From NCBI RefSeq assembly GCF_004916975.1, contig NZ_STGQ01000002.1, forward strand, positions 1 through 64,000: a DNA stretch of 64,000 bases. The letters run 5' to 3'. Source of the DNA: Paenibacillus dokdonensis (GTDB taxonomy: Bacteria; Bacillota; Bacilli; Paenibacillales; Paenibacillaceae). A program made the translations under genes and the position numbers. Every line of letters starts with the position of its first letter. Positions within the stretch are counted from its first letter, which is position 1. Positions 45,001 through 52,598 of this stretch are shown piece by piece. The notes beneath the pieces were generated by a model. The model had not been told where the DNA came from. It saw only the letters and a program-made list of their open reading frames with translations, and did not search any database.

Positions 45001-48000
45001 TCCGCATAAGCCGAGGCAGTAGCATTCAGTGTATTGACGACGAAGTCATCTTCTTCGGCGCTCAGCATTTCAAGTTCACACAGCATCTTGCCCGGATGAA
45101 TCATCGCATCAGAGAGCATGCGTAGAATCCGGCTGCCAAACGCTTCAATCGTCTGGCGCTCGAACAGATCCGTACAATATTGCAAATCAATACGGATACC
45201 GTCCTCTTCCTCTGTTACGTCTACCATCAGATCGTACTTGGAGATCGGATGGATATATGGATAATACGAAGCGTCTGTCCCCTCAAGCTGAAGCTCGAGC
45301 TTGCCTGTATTTTGCATGACAAACAAAGTATCAAACAGCAGGTTACGACTTGGATCACGCGGGATATTCAGGGAACGGACAAGCTCCTCCAATTCGTAAT
45401 CCTGATGCTCGAACGTATCCAGCAATGCAGCCTTCACTTCCTGCAGCAGTTGAGCAAACGGTTTGCGTTTCTCCGGATAGCAGCGTACAGGCATGGTATT
45501 GACGAACATACCGATAATGGACTGCACTTCTTCGTGCATCCTACCCGCAAGCGGAACGCCTGTAATGACATCCTCTTGATTCGTGTAGCGGGATAGCAGC
45601 GCGTGGTAACCAGCGAATAACACCATAAACGGCGTTGTCGCCGTAGTAACAGCAAATGTTTTCAGCTGCTCGGCAGCGCCTGCGTCAAGCCGCAAGGTCA
45701 CCGTCTCGCCTTGAAAGCTTTGCTTGGCGGGACGTTCCAGATCCGTCGGAAGCTGCAATATCGGTAGCTCACCTGATAAAGTTTTCTCCCAGTAGGCCCT
45801 TTGCTCTTCGCTGCTGCTTTCCGCAGTTTCCGACTGCCAAACGGCAAAATCAGCAAAACCGATCGGCAGCTCCTCCAAAGTATCCCCGCGATACAGCCTC
45901 GACAGCTCATTGAAAAAGACATTAGCCGATACCCCGTCTACAGCAATATGATGGAAATCAACCAGCAGTACGGAGCTATTCCCAGATCCACACCGAATGA
46001 GACATGCTCTGAGCAGCGGTGCTTTCGTGAGGTCGAAAGGCAGGATAAGCGAGTGGAGCAGCTCACGCAATCCTTCCTCCGGTGCCGCAATCACGTTCAG
46101 CTCAAACGTAACCTGACTGTGGATCCGCTGCATGATCTCGTCGTTCTCCCAGTGGAATGACATGCGGAACACATCATGTCTTTCGATCATTGAACGAAAC
46201 GCCTGTTCAAGACGCGGCACGTCCACTGAGCCTTCAATACGGAAGGCAAATGGTGCATTGTAAGCCGTACCGATCTGATCCATTTGTTCGATAAAATATA
46301 GTCTCCGCTGGGCTGAAGCAACCGGATAATGTTCCTGGACAGGTCTTCTCACCATTTTAGCGGTATCTGCCGGCTGAAGCTCGGCTGTTACAGCCAGTTG
46401 GCCTTCGGATGGCTGATTCTGTGCGGCTTGTTCAATCCACTCGGCTTGCTCGCGAACGGTTGCGCGTCCGAACAAAACGGTAACCGGAACGGAAACGCCA
46501 AAACGCCGCTGCAGCTTGGTTTGCAAAATGACAATCTTCAGTGAGTCTCCGCCTGCCATAAAAAACGATTCACAAGCATCGATACGATTCAATCCAAGCA
46601 CTTCTTCCCACAGTGATGCGACTCCCTCTTCACAAACGCCTACCGGAGCCTCGTAATTCTGCTCATCATACGAAGCTGCCGCAGGAGCAGGCAATGCCCG
46701 CCGATCCACTTTGCCGTTGGCAGTCAGCGGAAGCTCCATCAGCTCCATCAGCTTAGCCGGCACCATGTAATCCGGTAAGTTCTCCGACAAAAACGCACTC
46801 ATTTCATCATAGGAAAACGGTTCGTCTGCAACCACATAGGCACATAAGTATTTCGCACCTGAGGCGTCGTCAAGATCAACGACAATGACTTCAGAGACAT
46901 GGGGATGCTGCAGCAGCCGGTGTTCAATCTCACCGATTTCGATCCGGAACCCGCGGATCTTCACCTGATGATCGATCCGTCCGAGGAACTCGATGACACC
47001 ATCCTCTGTCCATCTCGCCAAGTCGCCCGTCCGGTACATCCGTCCACCACCAGCTAACGCAGTGACAATAAACTTCTCATTGGTTAACTCCGGTTGATTC
47101 AAGTAACCGCGTGCGAGCCCCTGACCGGCAATACATAATTCTCCGGCAATGCCGATAGGCTGCGGAAGGCTGTAAGCATCTACAATGTGTACCTGGGAGT
47201 TATCAATCGGATATCCGATGGGGATGTTCTCCTCCAGCTTCGTGACTCTGTAGGCGGTCGTGACAACGGTGTTCTCCGTGGGACCGTAGCAATTATACAG
47301 CTCGTAATTTTGCTTGCTGAACGTCTTCAGCTTGTCCCCGCCTGTAAGAAGGATTCGCAGTGACGGATTATCCAACGTCATGAAGTGCTCACAAAATTGC
47401 GTTGGCAAAAAGCTTATTGTAATGTCGTTCTGAATGAAATACGCATGTAATTGCCCGGAATCAAGCCGGATCTCTTCTGGAATTACATATATGGATGCGC
47501 CAGAAACAAGGTACGGGAACATTTCCCACACCGATGCGTCAAAACCGAAGCCCGCGTATTTCGTGGACCGGTCTTGGTCAGTCACTTTGAATTCTTTGAT
47601 GTGCCAGGCACATAGATTGACGAGCGTACGATGCTCGACCATCACGCCTTTCGGCCGTCCGGTCGATCCTGAAGTATATATAATATAGGCCAGATCATTC
47701 GCTTTTGGAGCTTCAAGAGCATGCGGATTACCGAATTGCTCTCCTTCCTCTTGTGCTTCGTTATGATTCCCGGAGGCCAAAGCCTGGGCTGCACAAATGG
47801 TTTCTCCTTTAAAACGGATCTTCCCATCAAGTTTTACGTTAGGCTCCGTTACAAGCAGCTTCGTGCCGCTGTCTTCGAGCATGTAAAGAATACGATCCGC
47901 CGGATAAGCCGGATCGATCGGTAAATAAGCAGCACCCGTCTTCAATATCGCTAAAGTACCCACGATCATCTCAATCGAAGGGGTTGCGATGATGCCGACG

Positions 48001-48884
48001 ATACGTTCCGGGCCGGCACCTTTACGAGCCAATACACGGGCGAGCCTATCTGCCTTGTCATTCAGTTCGCGGAAAGTCAAAGATTCCTCTTTATATACGA
48101 CCGCAGTATGATTTGGCGTCTTTTCCGCCTGTTCCTCAAACATCCCGTGAATCGTGCGGTCCAGATCAAAAGGTTCTTCCGTAAGGTTCCAAGCCGACAG
48201 CAAATCCTCCTCTTCCCGAGAGAGCAGGCTGATCTCACTGATCATGGCCCCCGGAACGGTCAGGCATTCCGTCATGATTTTTTGCAAATGCATACACATG
48301 CGGCGGATAAAATCGCTCGAAAAGATATCATTCGCATACAAAACTTCAAGCCCGCTTCCGTCTTTCCCGTGATACGAAACGGATACATCGAACTTGCCCT
48401 GCAGTTCTTCACGCGCAAATTCATTGCCTGTCCAGATTGCCGTATTGCATATAGGTAATGACCCTTCAAGTCCGCATATATCAGAAATCTCTTGCAAATT
48501 CACAGATTTGAGCTTGTGTCCAGCTACGGCGGAGGCTGTTTGCTGCAGCAGCAGCTTGAGTGTTGTCTCCCCCTTCGCCGTCATGATCAACGGATACGCC
48601 TCTTCAGAGGAATCGATCATAGCAAAGGCAATTTCTTCTCTTCTTAAATATTTAATGAGCAGTATGCTCCAGGCAGCACTGAGCAGCGTGTCCGGAGCAA
48701 TCCGCGCCGATTCGCATCCCTTTTGAATCCTCCGCTGAAATTCCTGCGACCATGTATAAACAAATTTTTGCAGCGGGAAGGGCGTTTTACCGGAATGACT
48801 GCGCAGTATCGTGCGTTCTTCCAGTTGTTCGATATACGATTTCCATTCCCCTAAATTAGACTTTTCCGTTGTTAACACCGACAT
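42015..48884 (-). CDS. two-module non-ribosomal peptide synthetase with terminal reductase (A-T-C-A-T-R)
   Basis: 2289 residues. Domains: half condensation domain lacking HHxxxDG (1-225); A1 (~240-735); carrier T1 (Ser781 in GGDSLK); complete C (~852-1290, HHIAVDG at 978-984); A2 (~1298-1790); T2 (Ser1837 in GGHSLK); thioester reductase R (~1920-2289, GATGYLG and Tyr2090/Lys2094). Placed on the GrsA pocket, A1 reads D-A-W-F-L-G-C-V-V-K, one residue from a known leucine code. A2 reads D-V-Q-F-I-A-H-V-V-K, a proline-type code. The R domain would release Leu-Pro as an aldehyde that can close to a cyclic imine. This layout, with a PPTase gene nearby, is that of AusA of Staphylococcus, but the predicted residues differ. 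A c-di-GMP riboswitch precedes it. Substrates are predictions. Confidence 0.9.
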   Translation of the reverse strand: MSVLTTEKSNLGEWKSYIEQLEERTILRSHSGKTPFPLQKFVYTWSQEFQRRIQKGCESARIAPDTLLSAAWSILLIKYLRREEIAFAMIDSSEEAYPLIMTAKGETTLKLLLQQTASAVAGHKLKSVNLQEISDICGLEGSLPICNTAIWTGNEFAREELQGKFDVSVSYHGKDGSGLEVLYANDIFSSDFIRRMCMHLQKIMTECLTVPGAMISEISLLSREEEDLLSAWNLTEEPFDLDRTIHGMFEEQAEKTPNHTAVVYKEESLTFRELNDKADRLARVLARKGAGPERIVGIIATPSIEMIVGTLAILKTGAAYLPIDPAYPADRILYMLEDSGTKLLVTEPNVKLDGKIRFKGETICAAQALASGNHNEAQEEGEQFGNPHALEAPKANDLAYIIYTSGSTGRPKGVMVEHRTLVNLCAWHIKEFKVTDQDRSTKYAGFGFDASVWEMFPYLVSGASIYVIPEEIRLDSGQLHAYFIQNDITISFLPTQFCEHFMTLDNPSLRILLTGGDKLKTFSKQNYELYNCYGPTENTVVTTAYRVTKLEENIPIGYPIDNSQVHIVDAYSLPQPIGIAGELCIAGQGLARGYLNQPELTNEKFIVTALAGGGRMYRTGDLARWTEDGVIEFLGRIDHQVKIRGFRIEIGEIEHRLLQHPHVSEVIVVDLDDASGAKYLCAYVVADEPFSYDEMSAFLSENLPDYMVPAKLMELMELPLTANGKVDRRALPAPAAASYDEQNYEAPVGVCEEGVASLWEEVLGLNRIDACESFFMAGGDSLKIVILQTKLQRRFGVSVPVTVLFGRATVREQAEWIEQAAQNQPSEGQLAVTAELQPADTAKMVRRPVQEHYPVASAQRRLYFIEQMDQIGTAYNAPFAFRIEGSVDVPRLEQAFRSMIERHDVFRMSFHWENDEIMQRIHSQVTFELNVIAAPEEGLRELLHSLILPFDLTKAPLLRACLIRCGSGNSSVLLVDFHHIAVDGVSANVFFNELSRLYRGDTLEELPIGFADFAVWQSETAESSSEEQRAYWEKTLSGELPILQLPTDLERPAKQSFQGETVTLRLDAGAAEQLKTFAVTTATTPFMVLFAGYHALLSRYTNQEDVITGVPLAGRMHEEVQSIIGMFVNTMPVRCYPEKRKPFAQLLQEVKAALLDTFEHQDYELEELVRSLNIPRDPSRNLLFDTLFVMQNTGKLELQLEGTDASYYPYIHPISKYDLMVDVTEEEDGIRIDLQYCTDLFERQTIEAFGSRILRMLSDAMIHPGKMLCELEMLSAEEDDFVVNTLNATASAYADQMTIHGLFEEQVRLTPDKAALVFGDLAMDYRELNERANQLAYTLRSKGVKPDQVVGLMVDRSFEMIIGLLAILKAGGAYVPIDPEYPQDRIVYMLENSHTTLLLTQTHLAGNVVFAGETLLIDKEEAYSSFTDNLSHVNGPADLLYVIYTSGTTGKPKGVMIEHRNIVNLLHYEYSETNVDYSGNVLQFTTISFDVCSQEIWSTLAAGGTLHMIPSDLRMNVGDLLTHIERMDIQILFMPVSFLKFILNEKEYADRFPSSVKHVITAGEQLIVPEKFRAHLTRYGVYLHNHYGPSETHVVTTHTIDPSGFIPELPPIGKPIANTQIYIVNDDLQPQPVGVAGELYIAGHNVGRGYYNNEEMTQERYVRSPFIQGDRMYKTGDLARWTKEGTIEFLGRLDHQVKIRGFRIELGEVENCLLNQPAVSEAIVVAKEDGKGGHYLCAYFTAGDELGIGELREHIGKQLPDYMIPSYFMQLPEMPLTPNGKIDRKALPEPDASRARSKDYVAPRTDIEQAVADVWQAVLQVDKIGVQDNFFELGGHSLKATIVVARLQKQFEIGMNDIFEYQTVAALANKIKPKTNHLHTRLEQVKQLYAGLKSIDFSKEEASYVSRNQSYGSLDVIAMNGYQNVLLTGATGYLGAHLLYEAISSKDWSVHVIVRAGSDHEAEERLRQKYAYYFGPDWFERYEDRIHVYAGDITKDRLGLTDHRYQELLQRIDAVFHAAANVKHYGSYADFELQNVKATANLLDFAAEGKSKHMHHMSTLGVATGVVEGERHVCFTEYDLDLGQQFENYYAKTKFEAERLVLAARDKGVITNIYRLGNIVFHSQTGRFQENIADNAFYTTLKSFLELGTVPGEDNDIDFTYVDQTSKAILLLADCVACHNEVFHIANPHEANVGAVLQDNPLDISVELLSFDKFVDYLHEHYDDENFKHVIEQIMLHYGWMEETIFTTYFKVFSSKTTLLLSRLGFDWSPLNQEMIEQMFEHCKEEGFM

Positions 48885-48935
48885 TCTTCATCTTTCCTTT
48901 GCATGTTCATAGTTGCTAAAAAGGCTGAAAAAACA

Positions 48936-49070
48936 AAAAAACCCTACTTGCCGAGAGTAGAGTTAGTTCAATAACGAATACATCATCCGGCAGCTGGCTG
49001 GCATTGCGATAATCGCTTTTAGCCCCTTTAGCTTTGTGTCCCTCTCTTTCGAGGAGGTTTACTACTTTAA
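48936..49070 (-). promoter_or_regulatory. c-di-GMP-I (GEMM) riboswitch with intrinsic terminator in the NRPS leader
   Basis: The minus-strand RNA reads GUAGUAAACC, a stem capped by GAAA, then GGGACACAAAGC, GGGGCUAA, a GCGA-UUA-UCGC hairpin and AUGCCAGCCAGCUGCC. Order and sequence match the GEMM aptamer (AAACC, GAAA tetraloop, GACGCAAAGC, CUAA, AGCCaGgUUGCC), with A for G in GACACAAAG. A terminator follows at 48936-48962 (CUCUACU/AGUAGGG stem and a T run). UGCCGG at the aptamer 3' end can also pair with UCGGCA in the terminator loop, which suggests a ligand-controlled choice. The aptamer core is about 48989-49066; the NRPS start codon is 52 bases past the terminator. Confidence 0.85.
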
Positions 49071-49260
49071 GTTTTCATAGTGCAGTGGTTATAGTATCCA
49101 GCGACATTGTCATACTTATCCAAATCTATTACTAATATATACCATAATCACGCTTAAAGTACAGGTATGTTTATACCATGTAGCAGAAATAAAAGTGTCT
49201 ATATCCCTAAATATTGAGAGCCATCACGGGATATCAGGACTATGAACATTGCGTGAATTT
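49071..49260 (-). other. 190-base gap upstream of the riboswitch, with an imperfect dyad
   Basis: This AT-rich stretch separates the PPTase stop from the aptamer. It holds an imperfect dyad at 49160-49182 (TACAGGTAT / ATACCATGTA). Several AT-rich -10-like words are present, but no pair with good -35 spacing, so I cannot say whether the NRPS has its own promoter here or depends on read-through from the PPTase gene. No coding frame is seen. Confidence 0.4.
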
Positions 49261-49995
49261 TTACATCTCTCTGTCTATTAATTCCATAAAACGGCTTATA
49301 ATCTCAGCCAAGGTATATTTTTGGAAATCTATGTATCTATCTTCAATGGACAGGCAGGCAGCTAGTTTATAATCGATGGCGAACGATATGGATCTTACAT
49401 ACAACTCTGGGTCGATAACTCCTTGGTGTGATATGTAATTCTCATCCCCTGTTTTTACCTTTTCAAAAGAGGAAAAATCAAGGGAGAGCCCCTTTCCGAT
49501 CGCCTTGACGTAGCTTTCTTTCAACGTCCACAGTTCATAGAAGAATTCATTCCTTAGATGTCCCGGCTGCTCATTCCATTCGGCAAGCTCTTTCGGTGAA
49601 AAGCAAAGCTGAGCAACTTCTGGTTCTGCCTCCCCCACCTTCTCTATATCCACACCGATCGGTCCCTCTGCGCTGACAGCACAAACCACCCAATCCATTG
49701 CATGTGATACGTTAAAGTGAAAGTCCGGAAATCCCTTCAGGGATGGTTTACCGAAACCATCCCTGAGAAAATCCGCTTCACGCAGCTCAATTCCGTTTAT
49801 TTCACAAGCAATAATCCGCTTTAGAACAGCCGAAGCCATCTCACGTCTTGCATCTTGTTCCAGCCTGTACTTGGCGACTTTATTCCTGACATCGTACGGT
49901 AAATACTCAAGCACCTGTCTGAATGTCTGCTCATCATGTCCATGTTGCAAATTCACAGTATAAATCGTTGCTATTGAAGTCACCCTCTTGGTCAT
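49261..49995 (-). CDS. Sfp-type 4'-phosphopantetheinyl transferase
   Basis: 244 residues, the usual length for Sfp. Substrate and metal motifs are HFNVSH (~93-98), GVDIEKV (Asp116, Glu118) and YELWTLKESYVKAIGKGL (Trp156, Lys159, Glu160). It moves phosphopantetheine from CoA to carrier-domain serines, here most likely Ser781 and Ser1837 of the neighbouring NRPS. The ATG at 49995 has no clear ribosome binding site, so it may depend on coupling to the small gene ending 19 bases upstream. The pairing mirrors AusB with AusA. Confidence 0.9.
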   Translation of the reverse strand: MTKRVTSIATIYTVNLQHGHDEQTFRQVLEYLPYDVRNKVAKYRLEQDARREMASAVLKRIIACEINGIELREADFLRDGFGKPSLKGFPDFHFNVSHAMDWVVCAVSAEGPIGVDIEKVGEAEPEVAQLCFSPKELAEWNEQPGHLRNEFFYELWTLKESYVKAIGKGLSLDFSSFEKVKTGDENYISHQGVIDPELYVRSISFAIDYKLAACLSIEDRYIDFQKYTLAEIISRFMELIDREM

Positions 49996-50014
49996 TAAAT
50001 GATAGCGGTCATGA

Positions 50015-50170
50015 TTAAGGAATCAATTGGAGCCGGCGGGCCTGTTCCTCTGTTAAAATATACTCCTCGCTTGGCCAAACTTCATCCTCACCATCCACGC
50101 CGAACATTTTCATCACATCAGACCAGATTCCTTTTTCCACTGCTTCTTCTTGGGTAATGATCACTTTCAT
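50015..50170 (-). CDS. 51-residue acidic protein of unknown function
   Basis: An open frame from ATG (50170, nine bases after GGAGG) to TAA (50015-50017). It begins MKVIITQEEAVEKGIWSDV and ends with a helical TEEQARRLQLIP. Many acidic residues and a central DGEDEVWPSEE loop suggest a small helix-turn-helix-like or protein-binding peptide. Similar short proteins of the form EKGIW...LTEEEAKKL are familiar from Firmicutes, with no function known to me. It is not an MbtH protein. It lies 19 bases before the PPTase gene and 99 bases after the exporter gene, in one apparent operon. Confidence 0.75.
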   Translation of the reverse strand: MKVIITQEEAVEKGIWSDVMKMFGVDGEDEVWPSEEYILTEEQARRLQLIP

Positions 50171-50269
50171 GAATATCAGCCTCCCTGATTCGCTACTTAT
50201 TCAGCATTACCCTAAAAAATGTCTTCTGATGCGTATATGCTCTTCGAATATAAGATTTCTTGCTCCCCG

Positions 50270-51796
50270 TTACGCTTGGCTTTTCGTCTGTGCAGCCGAA
50301 GGACCTTTGGAGAACTGCATGCGGCCAGTTCCCATCATGGATACCGACACGAGAGCAAAGAACACCGGAATAAGCGCCCAGAAAAAAGCGTGATCCACCG
50401 AAATTGACAGCGCCGCGCTAATCTTTTCCATCACCTGCGGCGGGATGAGCGCCCTTGTCTCTGGTGACAACAGCTGCTGCGGATCCGCATTGGCAGGCAT
50501 ACTTTGACCTGCTCCGCCCAGCTTTTCCGTCAATTGGCCTTTGAAGTCATTGCGCTGAATGATTCCGAAGATCGTAATTCCCACGGTCATCCCTAACGAA
50601 CGCAGGAAGGAAATCGTCGAGTTCGCGGATCCGCGCTGTCGCAGCTCCATGCCCTGAATGGCTGACATACTCAGTACGGAGAAGGAGAACCCGATGCCAA
50701 AACCGGTAATCATCATGTAAAAGGAAAGGACAAGCCTTGAAGTCTCAGGCGTGATTGTGGTCAGCAGAAACATGCCCAGCAGAAATACCGTGGCAGAGAA
50801 GATCATGATCCTGCGGAACGTCATTTTGGAGGAGAGCATGCCGCCCACCTGTGAAGCTACAACCGAACTAAGCGTAAGCGGAAGTAGTATTAGTCCGGAG
50901 TTAGTTGCACTACCACCCATAACGCCCTGCACGAATATCGGAATGTATACCGCTGCCGTGATGAACGCTGCACCATAGAACAGGGCGGCTGCGCTGCTGG
51001 CGGCGAATAATCTTTTACGGAACATTTCATAGGATATAATCGGCTCCGCCGCCTTGCGCTCGACAAGCAGGAAGATGATGAACAGCAGCGCAAAGGCCGC
51101 AAACAATCCGAGAATAACGACGGAATCCCAAGCGTATTTACTGCCGCCGAGCTCCAGCGCGAACATCAGGCTGACTACGGCACCCACTAATGTGGACGCA
51201 CCCCAAATGTCGATTTTCTGACGGGAATGCTCATGGGATTCTCGGTAAAACAATACAACGAGCAGAAATGCGATAATACCAAGCGGCACATTAATGTAGA
51301 ATATCCAGCGCCAATGCCAATAATCAGTAATATAGGCACCCATCAGCGGGCCGAACAGGTTCGCTACACCAAATACCGCTCCGAACATACCTGACATCTT
51401 GCCCCGGAGCTCCGGTGGAAATATGTCAAAAATGATCGTGAAGGTGATCGGAATCAGTGCGCCGCCTCCGATACCCTGAATAGCACGATAGATGCTAAGC
51501 TCGGTGATGCTGTGTGCCGTACCGCAGAGCATGGAACCGATCAGGAACATGACCACGCCAAATATAAAAAACTTCTTTCTCCCATACATATCGGACAGCT
51601 TTCCAAAAATCGGCATTCCCGCCATTTCGGCAACCATATAAGCGGAGGTCACCCACACAAACTGGTCGAGTCCTCCCAAATCTCCGATAATCGTCCCCAT
51701 TGCCGTCGCCACAATCGTGTTGTCGATGGCCGCGATCAGAATGCCCAGCAGAAGCCCTGCAACAATGAATCCCAATCTATTCTTTTTTACAGCCAT
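50270..51796 (-). CDS. MFS drug exporter, DHA2 (14-helix) family
   Basis: Start ATG at 51796 after GGAGAGG, 508 residues with about 14 membrane helices. Motif A is GKLSDMYGRKKFFIFG, motif C region GGGALIPI...GPLMGAYI, and helix 1 has the DHA2 motif LDNTIVATA-like IDNTIVATAMG. Family members export drugs and peptides by proton antiport. It starts 24 bases after the second bactofilin gene and precedes the small protein, PPTase and NRPS genes. This makes it the likely exporter of, or immunity factor for, the NRPS product. Confidence 0.9.
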   Translation of the reverse strand: MAVKKNRLGFIVAGLLLGILIAAIDNTIVATAMGTIIGDLGGLDQFVWVTSAYMVAEMAGMPIFGKLSDMYGRKKFFIFGVVMFLIGSMLCGTAHSITELSIYRAIQGIGGGALIPITFTIIFDIFPPELRGKMSGMFGAVFGVANLFGPLMGAYITDYWHWRWIFYINVPLGIIAFLLVVLFYRESHEHSRQKIDIWGASTLVGAVVSLMFALELGGSKYAWDSVVILGLFAAFALLFIIFLLVERKAAEPIISYEMFRKRLFAASSAAALFYGAAFITAAVYIPIFVQGVMGGSATNSGLILLPLTLSSVVASQVGGMLSSKMTFRRIMIFSATVFLLGMFLLTTITPETSRLVLSFYMMITGFGIGFSFSVLSMSAIQGMELRQRGSANSTISFLRSLGMTVGITIFGIIQRNDFKGQLTEKLGGAGQSMPANADPQQLLSPETRALIPPQVMEKISAALSISVDHAFFWALIPVFFALVSVSMMGTGRMQFSKGPSAAQTKSQA

Positions 51797-51820
51797 GGTC
51801 CTCTCCAATCCTCCTTATCT

Positions 51821-52564
51821 TTAAGGCCTAATTTTCTCCGATTGCGAAACCGATGATCCGCTGTCCTGCTTGAATTCATCCTTATATTCAACAAGGCCGA
51901 TCCGGCATCCGCTGCCAATCGTCACGTTTCTGCCGCGGACAACGGCTGCGTTGGTATGTTCCAGCTCGATGGTATCTCCTTCGATGACCTCCGCTGTTAG
52001 CGAGCCTTCTGCGCCTGGCACTAATTTGCCGATCAGCGGTAGACTCATACTCTTCTTCACCATGATGCGGCTCCCAACCAGCTCGCGCAAACGGCTCGGT
52101 CCGTACAGCTTTATATCCACCTGCTCCGCGTTCAGCATGCCATTGACTTCGAGCGTTCCCCTGACCAGTAATTCTTCCATTTGGCAATCAGCATTAACCC
52201 GCAGTTCACCATTGATTTTGGCTTTCTCTGCCGACATCCGCCCGCCGACAGCCAACTCTCCGCTAATAGATATTAGCCCAGAGGAAAGATCCTTTCCTAT
52301 CTTCAATTCTCCTTGCACCTTTACACTTCCGCCATTCATTTTTTCTGAAACACTCAGCGCTCCGTTGCTGGAGGAACTACCGGCAATGAGCGATCCATTC
52401 ACCTTCGAGCTGCCCATACATTTGAACATTTCGCAATCCGTATCGCCGTTGATTACTGCATCGCCCATGATCCTGATATTATTGAAAGAACCGCCGTTTG
52501 AACTGCCGCTACCCGTTACTTTCATGTCGCCGCGGCTTCCTTTTGAGTACCCGTTTGTCACCAT
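51821..52564 (-). CDS. bacF: bactofilin-type polymer-forming protein (YhbF/BacF-like)
   Basis: 247 residues, ATG ten bases after AAGGAGG. The protein is nearly all short beta repeats rich in Gly, Ser, Asn and Val (INGDTDCEMFKCMGSSKVNG, then many VNG/ISG turns), the right-handed beta-helix style of bactofilins, with a longer C-terminal unit. B. subtilis has the same gene order yhbD-yhbE-yhbF, where the two bactofilins (BacE, BacF) are needed for flagellar assembly and swimming. It is 34 bases after the first bactofilin gene. The symbol is by order and fold, not by alignment. Confidence 0.78.
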   Translation of the reverse strand: MVTNGYSKGSRGDMKVTGSGSSNGGSFNNIRIMGDAVINGDTDCEMFKCMGSSKVNGSLIAGSSSSNGALSVSEKMNGGSVKVQGELKIGKDLSSGLISISGELAVGGRMSAEKAKINGELRVNADCQMEELLVRGTLEVNGMLNAEQVDIKLYGPSRLRELVGSRIMVKKSMSLPLIGKLVPGAEGSLTAEVIEGDTIELEHTNAAVVRGRNVTIGSGCRIGLVEYKDEFKQDSGSSVSQSEKIRP

Positions 52565-52598
52565 ATGCTTCTTTCCTCCTTTTTAGACACTGATGAAA

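Noticed and set aside
42015..48884. Calling the NRPS an aureusimine synthetase (ausA)
   Set aside because: The domain order matches, but the predicted residues (Leu, Pro) differ from Val and Tyr/Phe, so the symbol is not justified.
50015..50170. Reading the 51-residue protein as an MbtH-like NRPS helper
   Set aside because: MbtH proteins are about 70 residues with conserved Trp/Pro motifs; these are not present here.
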